Shown here: positions 43,813-55,612 of the stretch, piece by piece | Layout: each line of letters opens with the position of its first letter | Numbering within the stretch: position 1 is the first letter of the stretch | DNA from: Nymphaea colorata | Taxonomy: Eukaryota; Streptophyta; Magnoliopsida; Nymphaeales; Nymphaeaceae | Assembly: GCF_008831285.2 (NCBI RefSeq) | Contig: NC_045141.1 | Coordinates: 10,278,106-10,342,105, forward strand | DNA length: 64,000 bases | Direction: 5' to 3' | The notes under the pieces: model-generated | Seen by the model: the letters and a program-made list of their open reading frames with translations, nothing else | What the model was told of the DNA's origin: nothing | The model's database searches: none | Made by a program: the position numbers and the translations under genes

Positions 43813-44799
43813 ATTTTCTATACCACTCCCAATGATGAGCACTAGGAGCCTAATCTTCTAAATGCAAAAATTGATTAATTAATAGTATGACTACCTTTTC
43901 TAACAGATCTTGAAATTAAACATAATTTTCTTTCATTAGTAATATGACCACCTTACGATATCTTAATATGAACTTGTCAATGTTGCCTATTGAAATTAGT
44001 ATAGATTACAATCTTAGGGCATGCCGTATCTATCGGCCTCTTAAATTTGTTTTTAAATTGCATATTAAAAAATGTTTTGGTATAGTAATAGCAACCTTAG
44101 TGTTTGCTAAATGTAAACAGTAATTTTAAATCTAAACATAAAATCTCACAAAGGTAAGTAAATAGCTGCAATAAGACAACGTTGTTGATGATGAAAATGA
44201 AAATAAAAGTGATACCTAGGTAGAAAATGAAGGATTTTCTTGATAAGGGTATGGGAATTGTACCATTAACGGGGTAAATTGGCTCTAATTGATCAATATA
44301 TGTATATCGCTATGTTGAGCTTTTTCTACATTTTTCTATTTAAAAATTCTCATGAACTAACAATTAATAAAAAGACAAATTAGAAGAGGTTACCAACCAC
44401 AATATGTGGTTCTGTCATTTTGGCATGACCAGCCAATGTGATTATATAGAGTGAGGAATAACTGGTCAAAGTCATAAAACAAATTAGAAGAGGTTACCAA
44501 CCACAATATGGTTTTGACTGGGATTTCGCTAGGATAATAGTTTTTTTCTTTTTTTGAGCACACCTTTTACCTTCGCTCATCAAGCCATGCATGAACAAGA
44601 TGATGATGACACACATACATCACATTTTGAGCACTCAAGTGCATTTTTGGGGCTTGGAGCCTTCCTGAACGGATGTTGAAATAAAAAATTTCATTGAAGC
44701 CATCATTCATTCATATATAGTGCATGGTATGTGATATTTTAGGACCAGAGGTGTAATTCCTGTGCCACATAAAGCCTTTGTGCTCCAGAGCATCCGAAA
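43448..44799. other. Deletion junction and AT-rich spacer
   Basis: Starts with the right end of a GAATCC-type repeat (43448-43500), then GAGCTCGAC-like words (43615-43760) related to the ends of the hAT element at 9489-10665. The rest is AT-rich with no gene. Confidence 0.45.
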
Positions 44800-45240
44800 A
44801 GGGCATAAATGAATAAAAAAAAGTTCACTGTTACTATCCCCAGGTGGACTCTGTTTCACTAAGGAAGAAGATAACCCCAGAGTGCAGAATCTCTTCTTCA
44901 GCCAAATCTGCTTCTTATTTGTCATCAGGTGGGTTCAGTTAATAATGAAGTCCTGTAGGGTGTAGTACGAGCAAGAAAAGAAAAATGAAAAAAAGAACTG
45001 ATCCGGGCATCTGCCAGATCAGCAAGAAAACAAGAGAGAGGAAAACTGATCGAAAAAGGAATAAAAAAATGATGCGCCGGATTTCACCTTAGGACACCCT
45101 CAGAGCAAGAAATGAAGAAGAAACTTGAGGAAGAGAGAGAAAGAAAAATTAATACCTGTTGTTGTTGGGTTTTTACTGCTGCTACTCAAGCTCTGGTCTG
45201 CTCACCGATCGCCACAGATGGCTGGTGACAGTAGATGCTT
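44707..45240 (-). other. Possible 5' end of a minus-strand gene within block D
   Basis: Minus-strand layout suggests a leader exon (about 45240-45168), a donor GTATTA, a pyrimidine-rich intron with a CTACAG acceptor near 44963, and an ATG at 44925 opening 72 codons (MTNKKQIWLKKRF...). No domain recognised, and copy 2 of block D has lost the ATG. Weak support; could be coincidence. Confidence 0.2.
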
Positions 45241-46825
45241 CCAGCTGCTCAACGTAAACTCCTCAAAAATAGAAGGGGACGAACAAGATTCAAGAGAGTG
45301 AGAAGAGATAAAATGAGAGAAGGAAATGGAAAGGAAGTCGACAAAGAGCCACTTATACCTGTATTGGGAAATTTGACGTTGACCCATTGTTTTGTACACA
45401 ATTCCAGTGAAGACCCTTTTATTTTTTTCAATTATTAACATGCAATCTTTTGGGTTTCAGTAGAGGTCAGCTTCATCCGTTCTTTATAAAAAATTAAATG
45501 CAGGACCTAATCTGGGAAGACATTAGTTGCGTAGAGTAAAGTAAAGACGATTTGTTTATAATCCTTTATACATGCAGTTCCGGCTTGCGTTACAGATCCT
45601 GCTCCTCCATCCAAAAATTCTTCATAATGTAACAATTGCATTATAGAATGTAGATGGATGCGTATACATCAATCATACAGATCTATCTCACTTACAAAAA
45701 ATCCAGTAGAAGCCGTACATTGGATTTAAAAACAGTTTAACACTTGTTTTTTTTTTAAAAAAATAAACCATAAAAAAAGTAACGTATATATGTCTTCCCA
45801 GCCACTATGTGCGATCTCAATGTATTTAAATCTAAGAATCCACACCAATAAAGTTTCAATATTTACAAAGACTTCTCTACAAATTAAATTTGAAAAATAA
45901 GAGGCAACTCCTTTTGAAAAACACCAAATGTCCAACTTTTCCTTCTATTTTTCAAACAAACACTTGATCTTGTAAAAAGTATTAAAGTAATCATCCAAAT
46001 GATGAAATTATCCCATCAAATTGAAAATATTATCAAGAAAGTAGAATAAAAAAGGAAAAACTGCTAATTAATGGCTCCGGTACAAACTCCAAAGTTATCT
46101 AGATCAAGATTGTGGGGATAAGTTTAAGTAGAAAGATGTAACTCACTAATAGCTATATATATGTAAAAGGTATTCTGAACTGACAACCAATATGAGCTAT
46201 TAAGTTGAACCAAGTTGAAGAGTATGGTCTCAAAAATGTCAATGGCTGATATATATAAAAATGTATCTCAGGGTTTTTTATGTGGCAACGTGCAGGATTG
46301 ATTATGGAATTCTGCCCATAAGGCGAAGATTTTTGTGGAGACATCTCAAAGATAAAAATTAAGGATGTAGAAGATATAGTTATCAGAATCATTCTTGAAC
46401 ACCAAAACTGAGGACATTTTTCCTTTCTTAACTAAAATTAATTTTAAGACTGCTACTTGGATAAAAATAAAACAAAAGAATTAGTCCACATCTAAAAGTA
46501 GGCCAAAGAATGAGCAAACATGTAAAACTAATCCGAAGGTGGATATTAAAACCACCCAAAAGGAGAATATAAGTTTGTAGATCATTTTATGAAAGCTGGG
46601 AAGATCCTGAATGGTGAAATTGAGTTCCTTTTCTTTTTGTTGGCAATGTTGTGCTTCGATTGAAGGTGCCATGATTTATTGATATATATATTCACATTTA
46701 GATAATGTAATGGTGAAAGCAACAAAATACGTTACTTTTCAGGGCTGATTTCATCTTTCCAACAATGTCTTTCCTCCTTAAACAAAAATGTGGCTGCATT
46801 TTCCCCAAGTGCAATGACTTGTAAG

Positions 46826-47760
46826 CAATGTCACCAGGGTGCATTTTTTTTGAGCTTGCGCCCATGTCGATGCGATGTGGGTGTGGGTTTGGGTGCGGGT
46901 GTGCTCCAAGTGCGCACCCAATCCACACCAACTCTTTTTCCATCCATTTTTTTATTTTTTCTTATTTTTAACAAGCACGATCGACACTCTCTAGTGCTTT
47001 CTCTCTCCTCTTTCTGCTGCAATGCTTCTCTATCTCTCTCTGTGCTGCGTCCGGCGGCCGTCGATCAAATAACTCCATCCGGTGGAGATCAGTGGATTTG
47101 GCCTGCATCGAGGATTGACGGTGTCTTTCGATTTCGGCCGGCACATTCTCCCCCAAAACTCTGCCCACCTGGAAAGCAATGCCGAGATTGTGAAGGAACT
47201 CAAAACCCCTGAGTGCGAGGGAGGCCCACTCTGCTTTCCCCTTTCCTTTTGGTTGTGATCTTGCAAACAAGAAGACAATGGCCCAGCCAACCTAATCTTT
47301 TAGGTACTTTCGTAGGGCCCTCTTTTGTTTTGGTTATCATTTTTTGGCATCATTGTTTTATGTAAATTATTTCCACATCTTTTTGTTTCTAGTAGATTAG
47401 CTTTTAGGTTAAAATATTTATCGACCAACTTATTGTTACTTTGTTATATATAGTAGAAAAAATAAATAAATCAGACCACTTGTTCTAAAAATCAGATCAA
47501 TCGGATTTGAGAACCAAACAGTAAAATCGGGTTAACGTGGGGTCAAGTTTTAAAGGTGATACTTGAAGTTAAGTTATATTAGAATGTTGTATTAGATTTT
47601 TTATATTTTTGAGGTAAATATTTTTTATAAGTTTTCAATATTTTTTATTGTTTATAATAAATTAATAATAATAATAATAAATACTCTCACCGCACCACTG
47701 CACCTAAATTTTTTGAGATGTGCCGCGCCGGCACCCGCTCCCTGCACCATGGTGACATAG
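46826..47760. mobile_element. TIR element inserted in block D copy 1 (hAT-like), with empty site in copy 2
   Basis: Left end CAATGTCACCAGGGTGCA, right end on the minus strand CTATGTCACCATGGTGCA: 18 bp inverted repeats with two mismatches. Target CTTGTAAG is duplicated at 46818-46825 and 47761-47768. In block D copy 2 the same place (about 57093-57100) reads GACTTGTAAGGAATAG uninterrupted, an empty site. Length 935 bp, no transposase recognised. A GC-rich segment inside (about 46975-47285) is open in more than one frame and may be captured host DNA. 8 bp duplication favours hAT; Mutator (9 bp) is the alternative because the flanking base differs. Confidence 0.85.
47657..47745. repeat. (AAT)n plus CCGCACC-rich subterminal segment
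   Basis: AATAATAATAAT followed by CACCGCACCACTGCACC and TTTTTTGAGATGTGCCGC; nearly the same string occurs at 55528-55612. Confidence 0.75.
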
Positions 47761-47864
47761 CTTGTAAGGAATGGATCTCGTGAGACATATGTTTGATTGA
47801 TTGGAACTGGAACTTGCTCGATGAGAGGTGCGCATCCTTATCTATACTGGTGATTTAGTGGCTG

Positions 47865-48005
47865 GTATATGTGACCTACAGCGGTGATTTTGTCGCCGCT
47901 AAATCCATGTATACCAGTGATGTTTAACATCGCTTCAAGTCTTCACCGCTATAGACCTACAACGGTAGTTTTTACCACCGTATATCTTGCTCTAACCAGT
48001 ATCGG
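47865..48005. repeat. ACCGGTGA/TACCAGTGAT motif cluster
   Basis: Short words such as GGCTGGTATATGTG, CAGCGGTGATTTTGTC and ACCGCTATAGACCTAC repeat in both orientations, like transposon subterminal repeats. Counterparts at 57160-57340 (block D copy 2) and 60335-60440. Confidence 0.55.
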
Positions 48006-48219
48006 AGACACTGAGAGCCCGCCCGCTTCAGCTGCATGCATATCTTATCGCTCAAGTGTCCCTCCCTCTCTGTTTTATGATTAACGCTTGTATCTTTTCT
48101 ACAAGTTAGCTATGTTTTTGTTTTAATTTACTTTTCTCTCAACAATATGGTAGAATTTAACTAATGTTGAATTTAACAAAGGTTGTATGTCAAATTAAAC
48201 CATGTCAAGTTTAATGAAT

Positions 48220-48670
48220 TTATTTTACTTCTAACGGTTCGATGAAAAAGTGCCTTGCAAGTGTGTTGCTTAAATAAATGAAAGTATTGCTTTTTTTTCA
48301 TCTGCCATACTTATGAGTTATTAAATATTTCACAAGCTTTGATGGAAAATAGTTGGTAACGACTAAATTAATTTTCTGTCAGCACGCAAACTAGCAAACA
48401 GTTTCATCCTACATTTCTGATTTTGACATGAGATAATAATGCCTTTTGCTTCCTTTTCTTTTCTTTAAATTTTTGACATAATCTTTGTGGGCATTATATG
48501 CTAAAACTTATGTGTCACAACTTGTTGCTTTGCTAGCTCTTGCTTTACATAAATGAAATTGGGCAACCCTTTAACATCTGACATGCACAAAAAGTGCATG
48601 GTAATAATCCTAAGTCTATGACGATAACTAAAATGCAAGCTACCAATCAATACTAAAATAACATAAGACA
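48220..48670. other. AT-rich intergenic DNA, nothing recognised
   Basis: No open frame of note. Confidence 0.45.
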
Positions 48671-48675
48671 TTTAC

Positions 48676-49913
48676 CTCGAGTAGAGAATAAAAGACTTGC
48701 CTCCTACATCTTAAACAGCAATATATCTAACTAGAGCTGCAACAAAAATATAGCAACTAATTTATGACTGTGACAAAGAACACCTTTCTCATGGAGAACA
48801 TGAAACAACAATCGACAATTGGACATTTTAAAAACCGATACAAATACCTCCAAGTTGTAACTGGTTCAGTAGTTTGTCAAAATCATCAATATCAATAAAT
48901 GCTGATTTTGTTGTAGACATAGGCTCCCTTCATGTATTTTAGATTCCCTCCGTGGACATCAATAAAATTGCCAACAGTCACATGAAGACAAAAAAAATGT
49001 ATTTTAAAGACTTACCACAACTACAACATGTTTAACAGTTCTCTTAACTTTTATAAATTGTTCGAATATATTAAAGGACTACTGAAAGAACCAAAAAAAA
49101 AAGGAACATGAATCTACCAACATTATAGATCTTATAGAGATTTTAATAACAAAATTTCTTATATGTACAAGTTAAAGTCACACTGCTGTTAGAATAGATT
49201 CCACCAGTCCTTCTTTTTGAAATACATTAGCAATGAAAATAAAAAGCATAGTCAAGGAGGGATTTCCTTTTCTTTAAGTCCATATACAATTCCATGGTTT
49301 ATGGCATATTATCAAGGAAGGTTGAAACAAAAAATACCTTGCCAAAACAAACAACCAATGGTCTTTAATCAACCTAAAACACTGAATTATAGCAATAGTA
49401 AGTTTAAGATTTATCCTATCCTAAAAATCCACGTTGAAGTAACATACCAAGTTTACAATATTGAGTTAACATTCTATTCGTGTGTTTCTATGTGTCGATG
49501 ATCGTTTGGCTGAGCTTGGCAATGCATCGGTTTTAGGGATTCATACTGAGCTAAATGAGTATAACAATTCGAATCTAGTCAAGCAACTAATGTAAGAAGT
49601 GAAGACAGAGGTTGTCTAAACAAAAATAACATTTTCTCTCCAAAATAAGAGATAATAAGCTTAATGTATGAACATAATGTCCATGCTTTCATGTGATATA
49701 CTTTTTGAGTAGACTAGAAACATGAAATATAAATCCAAGAATAATATTGAAAAGCAATAAAACTACTCATAGCACTACAATGAAACAGAAAAGAGAAATG
49801 AACCTCACCAGAAACTACACATTGAAGCTGTGGATCTGATGTTGTTAGATCAATTACCAGTTTGTCATCATTTGAAGTCAAAAGTTCCAAACCATGAGGT
49901 TCATAACAAAGAG
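48676..49913 (-). pseudogene. Three phase-compatible candidate exons of an unknown minus-strand gene
   Basis: On the minus strand: exon a 49913-49809 (35 codons' worth, LCYEPHGLELLTSNDDK then LVIDLTTSDPQLQCVVS, donor GTGAGG), exon b 48901-48848 (FIDIDDFDKLLNQLQLG, donor GTATTT), exon c 48703-48676 (KSFILYS, donor GTAAAT). Each is preceded by AG, and the phases chain without a stop. Amino acid content looks like real protein, unlike the surrounding AT-rich frames. I found no promoter, start or end and do not recognise the family. Acceptor tracts are weak. It could be a fragment of a gene or coincidence. Confidence 0.3.
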
Positions 49914-49919
49914 CTGGTC

Positions 49920-50308
49920 ATTACAGTGACCAAGAATGCTGTTACTTCATATTGTTAGAGATTCATAAGCTCACATTCAAGTCCGCAACATAGATACTTC
50001 AGACAACATTGACACCCAATAAGAGACGGGTGCTACATAAGCATATTTGTGTGTGTATACATAGATACATACTTATATCTGTATATATTTTATAATTTTA
50101 TTCCCTTAGGTTCATCAACATAAAGATTGCTTTTGATCTGCAAGTACTTTATGGAAGAAAACATACACAAATTTTACTAAAAGTCAGTAATATTAACAAC
50201 AAATTATTAACTGGAAATGTGCTTTTTATTTTTATTAATTGCCATATGTTCAATTTTGGTAAATGAATATCGGCATAAAGAAGTTATATACACACATACC
50301 AATGCATA

Positions 50309-50346
<38 letters not shown>

Positions 50347-50890
50347 AACACACATATATATATGTATATATATATATGTTGATTATTGACAACCAAGCAT
50401 CTGTTCCAAGAGGAACAGATGCACCTGGTTGCAAGAACCTTCAAGCAAGATGTTTCTGTTCATGCTGCACATGGAATAGGAACCAGACGCAATTATGGCA
50501 ACAGTTCTTATTCTAGAACAATTATGCCAAGGGTAACACCGAAATAAATACCCTCATGTTCACTTTGAGCAAGATAGTCAGAAGACTTAGAACTAGTCTT
50601 AATAAACTTATATGCATACCCTATATTACATCCCAGAACACAAAAGTCAGATTACTTTAGGTCCAAAGCCTTTGCTCACGCTACAGGGAACAAGCAGAAG
50701 GCTTATGCTTTAGCAAGCAGCATAAGCCAAAGAGTTGGCTACTTTACCCATCCCTATTTGCTAAAATAACAGGAAACATAGAAAGAAAATGATTGAAACC
50801 ATTCAAGCACGAGGACATACAGAAAATCAACATATCATGCATGACCACTTGACTATATGTAGCTTCGAAGAGATTTTGGCAAGTCAATCC
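49920..50890. other. Intergenic DNA with a CT/TA microsatellite
   Basis: A (CT)n(TA)n tract at 50309-50380. A 39-codon open stretch at about 50646-50760 (plus) has good composition but no recognised motif. Confidence 0.4.
50309..50380. repeat. (CT)n(TA)n microsatellite
   Basis: Ten CT units then interrupted TA/CA units. Confidence 0.88.
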
Positions 50891-50904
50891 ATATCATGCA
50901 GGAG

Positions 50905-52277
50905 CCAACATGTGTGTGTAGTATCTCAATCACACCTGAAGAATGTAGTAACCTTAATAAAATCAGGGCCTACGTGCTAAAAATAATAATAAAAAATTAT
51001 ATTCCAATAAAGACTAACGTACTTCTCTTCAAGTGCATTAATCCTAAAAAAGAAATTTAAGATTGTCAGTTTGACATGACTCAGGTCCCATTGAAAGTGC
51101 AAAATATAGTGTTCTGTGTTTGAATGAGAGCACCAAATGGAGTTTAATTTTTACCATAAATTAAGGATTCAAGTTTAATCATTAACTTAGATTGGAATTC
51201 TTCGGAACTCGTTAAATTGAAAATATAAATATGAAAGGCTATGGACAAATTCTGGGCACAGCCTAAATTGATCTTGGTCTTTAGGGAAGGGAAAATTTGA
51301 AAATAGAAATGTACAACAGATGCATGGACAGAAAAGAATATTCTCACTAATAGAAGTGGGGATATAGAAGCTACATAATAACTAAAATGAGTAAAAGCTT
51401 CATAATCAGTCGCTCGTCTCCTCAGATTCCTTTCTATTGGTGGGGAAAGAGCATGAAAAAAAAGAGGATGGGGTGTTGGATAACCAATCACTGTAGCCTA
51501 AGTGAATTGTATGGAACGGTTAAGCCTTGGCCAATACCCGAATTGAGTGTATCCATTCAGCACCTGTCGCTGTGGACAGGTTCGGTGGAGCAAACATGCA
51601 TGTGTGGTATCTCAATCACACCTAAAGATTGCAGTAACCTTAATCAAATGAGCGCCTATGTGTAAAAAATATAATAAAAAAATTATATTCAATAAAGACT
51701 GATGTATTTCTCTTCAAGTGCATTAATCCTTAAAAAGAAATTCAAGATTTTCAGTTTGGCATAACTCAGGTCCCACTGAAAGTGCAAGTATAGTGTTCTG
51801 TGTTTGAATGAGAGCACAGAGCGGAGTTTAATTTTTACTGTATCTTAAGTATTCAAGCCAAGTTGAATCTTTAACTCAGATTAGAATTCTTCTGAACTCG
51901 TTAAAAGGAAAATAGAAATATGAAAGGCTACGGCCAAATTATGGGCACAGCCTAAATTAATCTCCGTCTTCAATGGAGGGGAAATTCGAAAATAGAAATG
52001 TAGAAGAGATGCCTGGACAGAAAAGAATATTCTCATTAATATAAGTGGAGATGTAGAAGCTACAGAATAACTAAAAATAGTAAAAGCTTCATAATAAGTC
52101 TATCCGCTCCCCGCATTGTTTTCTATTGGTGGGGAAAGAGCATGAAAAAAAGAGAGGGCAAGGTATTGGACGACCAATCACTGTAGCCTGAGTGAATTGT
52201 ATGGAACAGTGAAGCCTTGGCCAACACCATAATCGAGTGCATCCATTCGGCACCTGTGGCTGTGTCCAGGTTTGGTG
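50905..52277 (+). repeat. 690 bp tandem duplication (two diverged copies)
   Basis: 50905-51583 and 51597-52277 align end to end: TGTGTGTAGTATCTCAATC, CTTCTCTTCAAGTGCATTA, CAGGTCCCA, and the TCCTTTCTATTGGTGGGGAA block with its downstream TTGTATGGAAC. Identity is roughly 85-90% by eye, with many small indels, so the duplication is old. A minus-strand frame at 52123-52455 overlaps the end of copy 2; not recognised. Confidence 0.88.
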
Positions 52278-52279
52278 GT

Positions 52280-55114
52280 GATGGCTGGAGAAGGGACCAC
52301 GGTTGAGTGTCTCTGGTTCGCCTAAATGAGCCCACAAAATTTGGCGTCTGATTTTGATGATAAAAAGGTGTTGGGTAATTCTGGTTGGCATTGTTCGGTG
52401 GAAAAAGATCAAACGAAAGGAGAGAGAGGAGGGAGATAGGGGGCGGAAGCTTCACCTTTGTACAAATAAATTTATTGCAAGATATGGAAATTGCATGTCA
52501 AATGAATGCCAACCAACCATCTCTATACGATATTTACAATCGCTTCCCAAAAAGTCTTATAAAAATGGGGAAGATAAAAAAGCTGACGTGCCCATGCCCA
52601 TGGAAATTAGATCAATCAAATTCTAAACAATCAAAAGAAGAAAAAGAAGTGAAGAACCAGAATACCTCATCTTCCTAACTCCTGTATCTTCAAACCAAGC
52701 CTGACAAAACAAAAAAGAAGGAACCAATCCACGTTAGTTAGATCATCCAAACATGATATTCTGCCTTCTCAGCAGAGGCAACAAAAAAAAAAAAAAAACC
52801 ACAATTGAAACAACTGAAAAGATGAAGGAAACCCTACGTTCCTTCTGTCACATGTGTTGGAGCTAATTAATATGTTGGGCAAAATGTGAGGGTCAAAGTG
52901 AAACAAAGACATTAATCCACAAAAGAAAACAACTAACATGCGGCCCCCTTAAACAAAAATTTCAAAGAAAAAGCCCATATCCCCCTTAATATGCGGCCAG
53001 ATTTCTCAAGCTCTTCCTTTGCCTTCTACCAAGAGATGGTCACCTGTGCATCCCCTAATTCTGCGCTCATCCAATTGAGCCGACTGCAAGCAGATTACAT
53101 TTCATGGCCAATTTAAGAGTGAGACTTGCCAGATTCTAATTAATTTTTAATATTTCTTGAAATTTTTATTAACCATATATTTTTGACAAATATTCGAAAA
53201 CCAAACTCCTATTTGATCCGAGCGAACCAGCAATTTGGCGATTGCTGCAAGCAGAGGAGATGAACAACAACATGACGATGGTGAGGTGAGCAATGAGCAA
53301 ACTGAGCAAGGAGAAATGCCAGAAAACGAGCAACAAAGCAGGTGAATCATGGATTTTTTGATGAAGCAGAAAAATTTGGGAAGCAATGACAGAGTTGAGG
53401 AACCTTTCTTCTTCTTTGCCTATTCTGTCAGCGACAATCGGTCGATTGTGATGGATGCTTGACATCAGTGCATGCTGCATTGGAAAGGTCCACAGGGATG
53501 AGCGGAAGGTGGATTTTCACCAGAAAGGGGGCGAGGGATTGGCTTTATTGTCACGAGTAACACATCTTTTTTAAGTTGAGATTTAGGAAAGGATCTACAA
53601 ACCGATCCTAATGGCTCGATCATAATTCCAGTTATCAACATTTGTTGTAGTGAGTACTCAACGGTGGAAACCATGATGGATCGGGAGGGAGAGAAAGAGA
53701 GAGATAATATTGAGGCAGAGAGAGAGGCGATGCATTAGAGGCGATTTGGTCTAAGACCCTAAAAGGCAAGAAGGAAGTTGATATGGAAGAGCAATCAACA
53801 CACACGAGGATAGCATGAGAGAAATCCAACCGACATAATCTGCCTTTTTAAGACATTATGTCGAAACAATAATCTGAAGCGTCCAATTGATGTGGTTATT
53901 GAAAACAGGAACTTTCCAACTGCATATCCAACTAACCTTTCTGGAGTACTTGAAGGTGCTAGTAAAAAGAAAGACGCCGCAGCGAGACGAAGAGCAGCAA
54001 AACGCAATCATTCCAAACTCTCCGTTTTGTCATGCATTCAATCTTTTGCTGTTTAAAAGAACGGGGAAATCCTAGATTTACATTATGCTTCTGCAACTTA
54101 ACTGGTGGGTTTGAGGGGAGAAAGAGAAAGAGAGAGAAAATAGGTGGAAAAGGTTATCACGCAACTGTGGTTCACACAAAATATGCAAATGGCTTCGGTG
54201 GGAAAACTCATTCATTGTCCTGGCCAAATGTAGAGGTTATTCGCTACGGTTCTCATCCTAAAGTATTGGTCATAGGGCATAAATAAAAATATTGTAGTGA
54301 CAGTGTGCTAGCATGAATTGTATTTGTACATGCCTGCAGTTGAGACACTATGTCTTGTTTAGATAGTCTATCAAAACTGGGTTCTGAAATGCAATAATAT
54401 ATTTTGTTGTGACGATCATGAAATATACATATGTGATGTTATGCATAGTATCTTAATATGGATGATGGTTTACATACTCATGCCCACCTCTCCGTTTAAC
54501 ACGTAAATTTGACGATAGAAACTCTTTCTGTAGACACGATTTTATTTGAATGAATAATAAAATGAATCCTACAGTTGCTTTATTGCAATCTGGTTTGCTT
54601 TACTATTTATGACCTCTTTGTAAACGTCTTTTTATCGTAAAGCCAGTCCATATAGTATCATTGTTGCATTTAATTTTTCTGAGTGCTTATTTCTTACTTG
54701 TAAGCATGATATTACTTGAGTCGATCATAAAATAAATCATGTAGTTGTGTTATCGCATGATTTTTTGTTCTTATCGCATTCTTGTAAACCCAAATTTATT
54801 TTAGGATATCATAAAATGCATATTGCATTTGCATTATTAGAATCTATTTTGTTTGATTGCTTATTGCCTTTTATTAAGCACCATGTTATCGTAAAACCAA
54901 TCCATACAATGATATTATTGCTTTTAATTTTTCTAAATGTTTATCACATCGTTGTAAACACTTTTTTATTTGACCTATGCCTTAAAACAAATCCTAAAAT
55001 TGTGTAAGCAAATATAATAGGACTCAATCAGAGAGCTCGGAGTGCCTTGTAATACTGCATGCTCACCGACTACAGAGAGCCTTCTTGCTTGCTCCTAAAC
55101 AACAGAAAAGAAAA
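52280..55114. other. Intergenic DNA with anonymous frames
   Basis: Minus-strand frames at 53147-53386, 53169-53480, 53465-53674 and 53795-54007 overlap or abut around a CT-rich leader-like sequence (minus, about 53740-53680) and an ATG at 53674 (MVSTVEYSLQQML). The sequence after that ATG contains CACTACAACAAATG on the minus strand, which is also a plausible CACTA-type end. Neither reading is strong. 54300-55000 is AT-rich and contains ATCGTAAA words only. Confidence 0.3.
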
Positions 55115-55394
55115 ATGGCACAAATCAATGAAAAAAAAGGTTCACTGTTACTACCCTCTGCCAGACTCTATTTCACCATGGAACCCCATAGCACTGAATC
55201 TCTTCTTCGGCCAAATCTGCTATTCTTTGTCACCAGGTGGGGTTAGTTGATAGTGAGCCCCTGCAGTGTGCAGCACGAGCAACCAAAGAAAAAAAAAAGT
55301 TTTGGGCATATTCCACGTCAGTAAAAAAATGAGAAAGGAGAAAACAGATAAAAAAACAGAATAAAAGGCCCAATTTCGCCATAGAACACCTCTG

Positions 55395-55612
55395 TCACCC
55401 GGGTGCGGCAACCCTGGTGATGCACCCGTGTTGCGTCTGCGACCTAGACTCGCACCTAGCCCACACCTTATTGATTTCAATTTTTTTTTAGTTTTTTTAT
55501 CAAATTCGATATTATTAATATATTATAATAATAAATTAATAATAATAATAAATACCCTTGGTGCACCGCCGCACCGCAACTTTTTTGAGATGTATCGCAC
55601 CGGCGCCGCCAC
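55395..55612. repeat. Short relative of the 46826-47760 element
   Basis: Begins near GTCACCCGGGTGCGG and contains GGTGATGCACCC, an AT-rich core with AATAATAAT, then CCGCACCGCAAC and TTTTTTGAGATGTATCGC, the same order of blocks as the ends of the 935 bp element. It replaces about 315 bp of block D copy 1 rather than being a clean insertion; no target duplication seen. Confidence 0.5.

Larger units (their letters stand above)
44800..48215 (+). repeat. Segmental duplication block D, copy 1
   Basis: Collinear with 55115-57575. Differences: a 935 bp TIR element at 46826-47760 (absent from copy 2) and about 315 bp at 45095-45410 that in copy 2 are replaced by a different repeat. The start and end coordinates are by eye. 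Confidence 0.85.

Noticed and set aside
49773-53652. Possible CACTA element from CACTACAATGAAA (49773) to TTGTTGTAGTG (53652)
   Set aside because: Only the short CACTA ends match; subterminal repeats are not evident and the 3 bp flanks (TAG and AGT) differ.
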